From assembly GCF_020509005.1 (NCBI RefSeq), contig NC_063015.1, positions 1,240,001 to 1,304,000 of the forward strand: a DNA stretch of 64,000 nt, given 5' to 3'. Below, piece after piece: positions 57,118 to 64,000 of the stretch (positions within the stretch are counted from its first letter, which is position 1; the number at the start of each line of letters is the position of its first letter). Source of the DNA: Fulvia fulva (lineage: Eukaryota > Ascomycota > Dothideomycetes > Mycosphaerellales > Mycosphaerellaceae). The translations under genes and the position numbers were made by a program. The notes under the pieces are model-generated. The model searched no databases. It was not told the origin of the DNA and worked only from the letters and a program-made list of their open reading frames with translations.

Positions 57118-57881
57118 GCAGGTCATCGGGCGAGATCGTGTTCAGAGCGGACAATGGCGCTGTAGGGTATTGGGGGAGGCGCTGGGCTCCGGGGCAGGTC
57201 GCCGAGGTTGTTGCCTTTGTAATAAGGTCTTTTCGTATCTCGTATGAAGTCGAGTTGTTCTACTCCTGCTGTAAGGCACGAATAATGCTGTCTGTACAGA
57301 GACCGTCCAAGGCTTTGTTCCGACCAAACACAAACGTTCTACTGCAGCAAGGGTCCGCTTTCGAATGCTCGTAAGTGGAGAGGAGCAGCAGGCCACAGAA
57401 ATCGTGGCGTGGATCAGATCTGGTCACTCTCCTCAGGCGGTCGTGAAAGCTATGAGAAGGGACGAGTCTGCTATTGCCACCCTGTCCGATCCTCGAAGGC
57501 TTGCGCTGGAGAATTGGTCCATCAACTTGGCCCACAGAGTGACACGGCTTGGAGGCCGAGTGATCTGAGGTTGTTGAATTCGAGTTTTCCGAATTCTGCG
57601 GATGTGGGCGTCGGGAGGGGTGGTGGTGGTGGGAATGAGAGGGTGATGACAGAGTTGTTGATGGGGTGGGAGAAGGTGGATATTTAGGGATGGGGTGGAA
57701 GTAGTGGGTATGCTGTTGCGGCCGGATGAGAGGAAGGTAGAGCACTATGTATATGCAGTCAGTTCATGTACGCGAAATGCAATGCTAACAATTGCCATCC
57801 GACGAGATAGGCACTCGGACGTCGATGAATGATTGCATCAACGTCATCAGCATTCGTATATTTCTCTACATACCCAACCCA
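57118..57881. other. Intergenic, 764 bp, convergent 3' ends
   Basis: Between TOP2 and the class II aldolase-like gene. G-rich on the plus strand at 57,600-57,720. No gene called. Confidence 0.4.
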
Positions 57882-58838
57882 CTACTGCAAATAATCCCCG
57901 TTCGTCTCCTTATGAATTACATCAAACAACGGCTTCGCACTAAACCACCCACTCCTCGCCGTGCCCACAGTCCGATAAGTATACTGCGCCTCCTCCTCCC
58001 CAATCGCCACCGGCTTCTCCCCATTACTCGCCGCCGCCGCCTCCGCCATCAACTGACTATGACAACACTTCTCCAAACTCACAAACCAAAATACGGCCTC
58101 CTCAACCGTCTGTCCCGTCGTCAAGAGGCCGTGATTCTGCAGCAGGGCGGCTTTCTTATCACCCAAGCAAGCTGCGATGTCTTTGCCTTCTTTCTCGGCT
58201 AGCACGACGCCGTTGAAGGAATCGTAGACCACGTGGTCGTTGTGGAAGGCGCATGCGTCTTGTGTTAAGGTGTCGATTTTTCGTCCCAAGGAGCACCACG
58301 TCCTTCCATATATCGAATGAGAATGCGCAGCACAGATCACATCAGGTCGCGCTTTATGGATTGCTGAATGGATCATGTAGGCGGCTGTGTTGAGCAGTCT
58401 GCAGTCCCCGCCGTCGATTACTTGGCCGGAATGGTTGACGAGGATGAGGTCCGACTTGTTGATGAGGGAGAAGGCCACGCCGAACGGGTTCACCCAGAAA
58501 CAGTGTGGGTCAACGGGGTCGCGGAGCGTGATGTGCCCGGCGACGCCTTCGTCGAAACCGTATTTGCCGAAGATGCGGAAGGCGGCCGCGAGACGGCCTT
58601 TGAGGTAGTCGCGTTCTTTGTAGGGGTCGTCGAATTTGGGCGGGCTTAGGGGAGGAGGCGGTGTTAGAGGGGTGGGCTGTGAGGTGTGGTGAGGGTGGAC
58701 TTACCGAGGGAATTCAAGCATTTTGCCTTGGGCGATGTTCTTCTTGATACCTGGCTCGAGGGGAGCTTGGCCTTCGTTGACGGGGACAGTGTTGCCATAA
58801 GAGGCAACGCCGTTGGTTTCTTCTGCGTGTGGTGCCAT
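57882..58838 (-). CDS. Class II aldolase/adducin-domain protein
   Basis: Two exons (58705-58838, 57882-58644) with a 60-bp intron, 298 residues. After a short polar N-terminus comes the class II aldolase fold: RLAAAFRIFGKYGFDEGVAGHITLRDP, with ICAAHSHSIYGRTW carrying the zinc-binding His pair and ALLQNHGLLTTGQTVEEAVF the third His. The family includes fuculose-phosphate and related aldolases and also non-enzymatic adducin heads; fungal members like this are mostly uncharacterised, so the substrate is open. It is probably cytosolic (no signal peptide). Codons are C-ending in the middle and G-ending near the 3' end of the coding strand. Confidence 0.85.
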
Positions 58839-59559
58839 TGTTGTTGAGTGAGTGTGTCTTCAGTGGTGTTGTAGTAGGCCTCAAGAAGTCAGAAGATGGT
58901 CCAGTTGAAGTACCTAGGTAAGATCAAACAAACTCTATTCACCCAGAGAACGACGTCAACAGCAGCAGAGCGTACACCGTCCAATATAGGAAAGCACAAG
59001 GTGGCAAACGAAGCGGCAATGCGGTAGATAGGCACATAGGGTACAAGTCCTACAGCAAATCGTCCCCAACACCCCGCACTGTCACAAGCGTCCTGCCGGT
59101 AGATCTTTCAGCCCCCGCGCTGTGTGTTGGCCTGTCAGACTTCTTTCCGCCAGTGACAGCGGGCAAGTTGGTAGTCCAGACCGATATCGTTGGCCGTGCC
59201 GAAGAGCCGAAGATTTGTGTGCCGCCGGCTGGTGTGCTCTTGGCCAGACAGAGGTATCACCGTGCGATATGGGCTTCGTACGAGTGTGGCTGTTGCTAGC
59301 AGAATCGGTGTGTTTAATCGCGAGGAATGTTCTGCTTGTACTGTAGCGGAAGTCAACGATTCGGATTGTTCATGCAGCCATACCGTCGTGTAGCAGTCCG
59401 GAATCTATGCCACAGAGTGATCAGAATTCACATCTTCCATTCAAAACATACGAAAAAAGCGCCGTCCGCGGCTCGCTATATGGGGTATCATAGTTCTCAT
59501 CGTAAGCATTGCGCATCGCTCATCAGATCGGCCATACCCAAAACACCGCTCGCCGTTCC
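58839..59559. other. Intergenic, 721 bp
   Basis: Upstream of the aldolase-like gene and 3' of the coiled-coil gene. Nothing recognised. Confidence 0.4.
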
Positions 59560-62168
59560 TCATCTCTCTCCCAATGCACCCTTCAATGCATCCTGGTCCA
59601 GCGACTTCATGATAGGAGGATGCTGGATCCTGATCTCCGGTGCAAATCCCATGATCGGCCCTGACTGATTGATCCCAGGCGGCCGATGCTTCGGCTTCTT
59701 CGGCGTCGCAGAGTCGTCTGACTTGGTGGTGCTCCCAGAGGCAACGCTGACAGATCGATTATTTTTGGGCGCCGTCAACGTGGGTGCGAGGTTCTTGGTG
59801 CCTGTCGGGGTGAAGTCTGCTGGTGTTGCTGGCGCAGGTGAAGTGCCCCATTTGCCAAAGACCCAACCACCGACTTTGCTTCCGAGACCTTGCTTTGGAG
59901 TCGCTGATTGTTGTCCGCTCGGTTGGCGTTGTGATGACGCCATGCCGCTCAGAATGCTCGCGCCACTGTTAGAAGGTCGAGACATTGCTGCAGGGCGTGA
60001 TGCATGTGCTGTAGCATCGCTCAGTGTGGCGTGAGGGGTGAAGGAGCGTGCGCCAAACGGCGTCAGCAGCTGTGAAGGTCGAGACTTCAGGGTGTGAATG
60101 TCCTGTCCTGATATTGATAGTATCGACTCGTGCGAAGTCGCGCGACGCAACATGCGTGGTCGTGGCGTGAAAGCGTGCTCGAGCTCCGCTGATAGCGGCG
60201 TAATGTCCTCCGAGTCCGCCTCGGGACGAGACGATTCCTCGTTCTCCCAATCTTCTTCGTCTTCTTCGTCCTCTTCGTGAATGACAGAGTCCGCAGACTG
60301 TTGTTCCAGATGCCGTAGGTTCTCGGCACTCATATCCAGTATAGAGTCCAATGAAGGTCGGGCTCTGTGTGAAGCTGACGATTGCTGTCGACCATGGTAC
60401 GAACTCTTCGACGATCGCTTCGAGTTGGCAGGTAGCCAAACAGGAGAGCCTGGTTCTTCTGTGTCCGGTGTGGTCGGTCTGCTAGAGTCCTGACCAGCTT
60501 CACTGAAGACCCGATCAAATAAGGATGAAGCTCGATGCGTCGAGGTAGGCGAGCTAGCTCCAGAAAAGTCGCGAGTGGAGTGGAAAGTCGTGTTGGACTG
60601 CAAAGATAATCGCTTCATGCCGCCGACGGTTTCTGGTAGGCTTGCAGCAGTGTGCGACAATATCGCTGCTGTGGCGGTCGGTGTGCCAGAAGAGAACGAG
60701 TAGCGTGGTGTACTCGTTCCCGACACACAAGGCGGCGTGAAGTGACCTGTAGTCAGTGCTCCGTATCGTTTCTTCTTCGGTCGTCGAATCGTGCTGACTT
60801 TCGGTGTCGAAGGAGCGTGGTAGTGATGATGGACATGTACCTCGCCGGCAGTCGCTCGTCGCATTTCCTCCTTGAGGTGCGGCCGTGGCGGTGTGGGCGT
60901 AGGCTGTGCAATGTCCTCCGACGAGACTACTGGCTGATGTATCGAGAGTTCATTTCGCAGGGTTTCGACTTCCTCGTTGGACGTATGCAGCATGTCTCGC
61001 AGCTCGACGATGCCCATCTGGAGATTCGCATTGTCCTGTAGGATGTCTCTGACGAAATGCGACACCACATTGGTGCCCTCGGTATCTGTGCCAGCTTTCT
61101 TCAGCGCTGCAGCACCTTTTAGCCTGCCCGCTGCAGAGTCGAGCTCCCTCTCCACAGCATGCCTCCTCTCCATGCGGCCAACGACTTCGACATGACGTTC
61201 CTTCTCTTCCTTTGCCTCACGCTCGATGCGCTCGATCTCCTCCTGCAGACTCGACAAGGTACGCTGTGCCTGCTGCCATCTCCGAACAGCAGACTTCTCC
61301 GCACCCGTCTTCTCCTCCAACGTTGCATGCCACGAAGCCTGCTCCCGCTCGAACTCCGCCAGCTGCCTCTCCAGATGTTCCGTTCTTGTAGCTAGATAAG
61401 ACAGCTTCTGCAGTTCCTGTTGAGTAGAGCGTAGTGTAGCCTGAAGGTTCATGACCTGCGTGTCAGACTCGGCGACAGCGTTGTTGAGAATCTCCAGCTG
61501 GTCCAACAGGTTGCGATTCTCCTCAATGACGGTCGCATTCTGCGTCTCCAACATCTTCTTGTCCTCCTCAAGCGTCTCGATCTGCGCAGTCATGGCTTTT
61601 CGTTCGCGTTCGGAGTCGGCAATGTATGCTTCATGCCGCATCAACAATGCCTGCAACGAGAACATCAGCGACGACTCCCCAGACAGCTGCGCCGCATGCA
61701 GCGACATTCTTTTCGCCTTCATCATCTGCGTGTGCGTGTGGTCCATCCTGCTGCATTTATACAACGACTGTGCATATCCGACGCACGCAACCGTGGACGA
61801 CGGCCTCGGAGCGCAGCCGCACGCCAGAGTACCGTACAGAGATCACACCAGAGCAGAGTACCGACAGCAGTGACAGCAGCAGAGCAGAGCAGGGCACCGG
61901 CGACAAGATCCGCAATCCGCAGCAACATTAACACATGAACAAAGAAACTCACCTTTCCCAGGCGTGCCGCCGTAGACACATCCCTCTCCAGCCCGTCCAA
62001 GGCGCTCTCGTTGTGCTTCAGAAAGGCGCACGCGACGTTACCACAACAACAGGAAATCGGCGGCCGTGACGCTGGAATGTACGACGAAGCGCCGGCCGAG
62101 TCGTTGTCGTCGAGAAATGACTGGATCGCGTCGGCGTCGGCGTCGTCGTCGTCGTCGCCCATCATCAT
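59560..62168 (-). CDS. Conserved fungal coiled-coil protein
   Basis: Exon 1 (61953-62168) encodes an acidic start (MMMGDDDDDADAD), a Cys cluster (SCCCGNVACAFLKHN) and LDGLERDVSTAARLGK. A 302-bp intron leads to exon 2 (59560-61650), starting ALLMRHEAYIADSERERKAM, for 768 residues. About residues 75-290 form a long coiled coil (TAQIETLEEDKKMLE, EIERIEREAKEEKERH). A disordered Ser/Thr/Pro-rich region follows, with an acidic stretch and a basic C-terminus ending in IQHPPIMKSLDQDALKGALG. I know the CxxGN...LKHN...LERDV arrangement only from uncharacterised fungal proteins. A structural or scaffold role is likely; the partner is unknown. The intron is unusually long for this locus, and exon 2 stays open into it with a usable ATG at about 61746 (MDHTHTQMMK). 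Confidence 0.75.
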
Positions 62169-63931
62169 AGGATAATCCCTCGTCGGTTGGCGGTCCCAGC
62201 GCAGAAGATGTTGGATATAGCTGCACTCATCTCCCTCAGCGTGCACGTTGGGGAGATGGGAAAGTGGATGCAGAGTTGAATGTGTCGTGTTTCCCGACTG
62301 GGATGACGCTGCACGCAGCACAACAAAGCGTCTGCCTCTGCCCGCAGCGAACGTGGCTGGGTTGCACTGTCACTGCCCAGGTGCTGATGTTCGCCATCTC
62401 GCGTCGGGTATCGATTGGCCGACGTTTACCAGAAGCCACTTTGACTTTTTTGTGATCATTCACATCCACTACTTCAACTCACCGACATGGCACTCATGAC
62501 CGCGGCCTGCATATCATCAGTGCTGCGACGAACAGTCTTGACAGTGTGGCTGATACGCGCACATTCTTCATATCAACAACGACAGCAAAACAGCCGCGCT
62601 TGCCAAGGGTATGCATGTCCGTGGATCAGGAACAATCGGAAACGCGGTACACACGCGTGCCTGTTCCTGGTTCTGGGACCTCGACTGCCGTTTGCCTGCC
62701 AAGGACATCCTGTCTATCGTGATATCAGAGATCACGTACAGGTCACAGCGTTTCGGTTGAGCAATCTCTTCGCATCGCGCACTCTAAAGACTTCCAAGGC
62801 ATTGCAACATCGGAAACCTCAACGCTTCGAGGTCGACACAATACAAGTGGATTTGTTGTTGACAGCAAGTGCTGCAGCAATCACTTCGACTACCTTCAGT
62901 CTCTTCTTCGTGCTTGATAACGCGGTGCATATGTGGTCCTGAGGCAGAATCTGGTGATGGCCTATGTCCACCATCATCTGCGACCGCCGCAGATCGATGA
63001 TAGTACCCCAGTGGCCACAATCAAGAACATTCGGCCGCATACAGCTGCCTCTATCGCGTGGCCACATACATTGAGTCTTCACCGACAACACTACTGGGCA
63101 AGGTATGGCACGAACCCACTGAACATGTCAGTACACCAGCGTCAATGTGGTAAGTGCACTTCTCGCACTGTCATGGCAGAGTGTATCTCACAGATACGTG
63201 ACTTCATGCGGTGGCACGATACGTTGCGTGAAGAGCTGCTGTGTGACCATGTGCCTGGTGAGGGAAATTGTCCCCATGTGCTAACAATCTATTTCCCGTT
63301 GATGGCAACCAGAGTTCGCAATGCTACTAGCCAGGCTTACCCGAAAGATTACTATTCAGTGCTTCGACGATCGTGCACACGATAGATGTGGCGGATGAAG
63401 AGTACCGGCGAACTGAGATGAGCGGGCCGTGGGTTGCTGAGGGTGGCGTGATCCTGCTGTTGTTGAACATGGGACTTATCGTGTCATGTTAGGATTGATG
63501 AGAAGCGAACAAGTGGGTGTCGAAGCTGTTGAGGCAGCTGGAGGTTTGTCGGTCTGGGCCTGGTCTCAGAAATATAGGCATGATGTAGAGAGTGTTCGCA
63601 TAAGAGACCTGAGCAGCAGAGATCGCGATGGAGAGGTGGCTGAGATGTGTTCGTATGCAGCATATATCTGACTTGAACGCACCTGGAGCATAACCTATGC
63701 ACGATCATGGTCGAGCATATCTCGATGACAATGCCAACGAGAATATCCCACGGCCTTGCCGCCTGCGACCGCAGCCTGGGAGGATGAAGACCGCCCACCA
63801 AGTCACATCTGGCTGTACGCCGCTATACCCGCCACTGTCACAGTCCAGAGCTGACTGAATACAGCCATATCAACCATGCAGTCCTCGGAACAGATGCGAT
63901 AATGGTAAGAGCCTGATCTGCATATCTTCCT
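62169..63931. other. Intergenic, 1.76 kb
   Basis: Upstream of the coiled-coil gene to near the window end. Several short open frames exist but none shows a family motif or a believable exon chain. No RNA gene seen. Confidence 0.35.
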
Positions 63932-64000
63932 CTAGGTGGATTTCTTGCCGCTCGCCACCTTCCGCTCAACGATCCCGGGATCAAGAAGAGCAGAGTCAAC
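63932..64000 (-). CDS. Possible C-terminal end of a gene entering from the right
   Basis: The minus strand reads 22 codons from the window edge to TAG, ending in a basic VERKVASGKKST. This could be the tail of a gene outside the window. The plus strand at the same place looks equally like an exon start after CTTCCTCTAG. Too short to decide. Confidence 0.25.
   Translation of the reverse strand, partial: VDSALLDPGIVERKVASGKKST

Overview
This window comes from a filamentous ascomycete. Genes carry short introns of about 43 to 87 bp with GTRNGT donors and CTNAC/CTGAC branch sites. The gene content is typical of Pezizomycotina: long fungal HMG-CoA reductase, Spa2, DUF3605, bicupin oxalate decarboxylase, U1-C. 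A dothideomycete is my best guess (inference only). No rRNA, tRNA or CRISPR was seen.

Layout. 0-16.6 kb is an accessory region: an F-box-like gene cut by the window edge, an epoxide hydrolase, a broken proline iminopeptidase, a GPI-anchored Ser/Ala-rich protein, a broken sulfotransferase between two 97-bp direct repeats, a nicotinamidase, a small Cys-containing protein, a 115-bp minisatellite, an MCT-type MFS transporter, a one-TM protein and a secreted carboxylesterase. 16.8-21.7 kb is a nearly full-length LINE with target-site duplications, two ORFs joined by TAATG, and several stops and frameshifts. 21.8-27 kb holds an oxalate decarboxylase with a late TAG, a zinc-ribbon protein and U1-C, which has an unexpected in-frame extension beyond its stop.

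27.4-48.2 kb holds two clusters of one divergent protein-kinase-like family. One cluster has two copies and the other three. Only the copy at 29,987-32,190 is intact. Between the clusters lie HMG-CoA reductase, a DUF3605 protein and the polarisome protein Spa2. 48.5-62.2 kb holds a Lys-rich protein with a 1-bp frameshift, divergent from topoisomerase II, then a class II aldolase-like protein and a conserved coiled-coil protein.

The long core genes (TOP2, HMGR, Spa2, the coiled-coil protein) are intact over more than 13 kb of coding sequence. Most lesions fall in accessory or duplicated genes, so real gene decay looks more likely than poor base calling. The most interesting items are the kinase family with its shared C-terminal tail motif, the U1-C extension, the repeat-flanked sulfotransferase, the TAATG junction in the LINE, and a recurring switch from C-ending to G-ending codons inside accessory genes.
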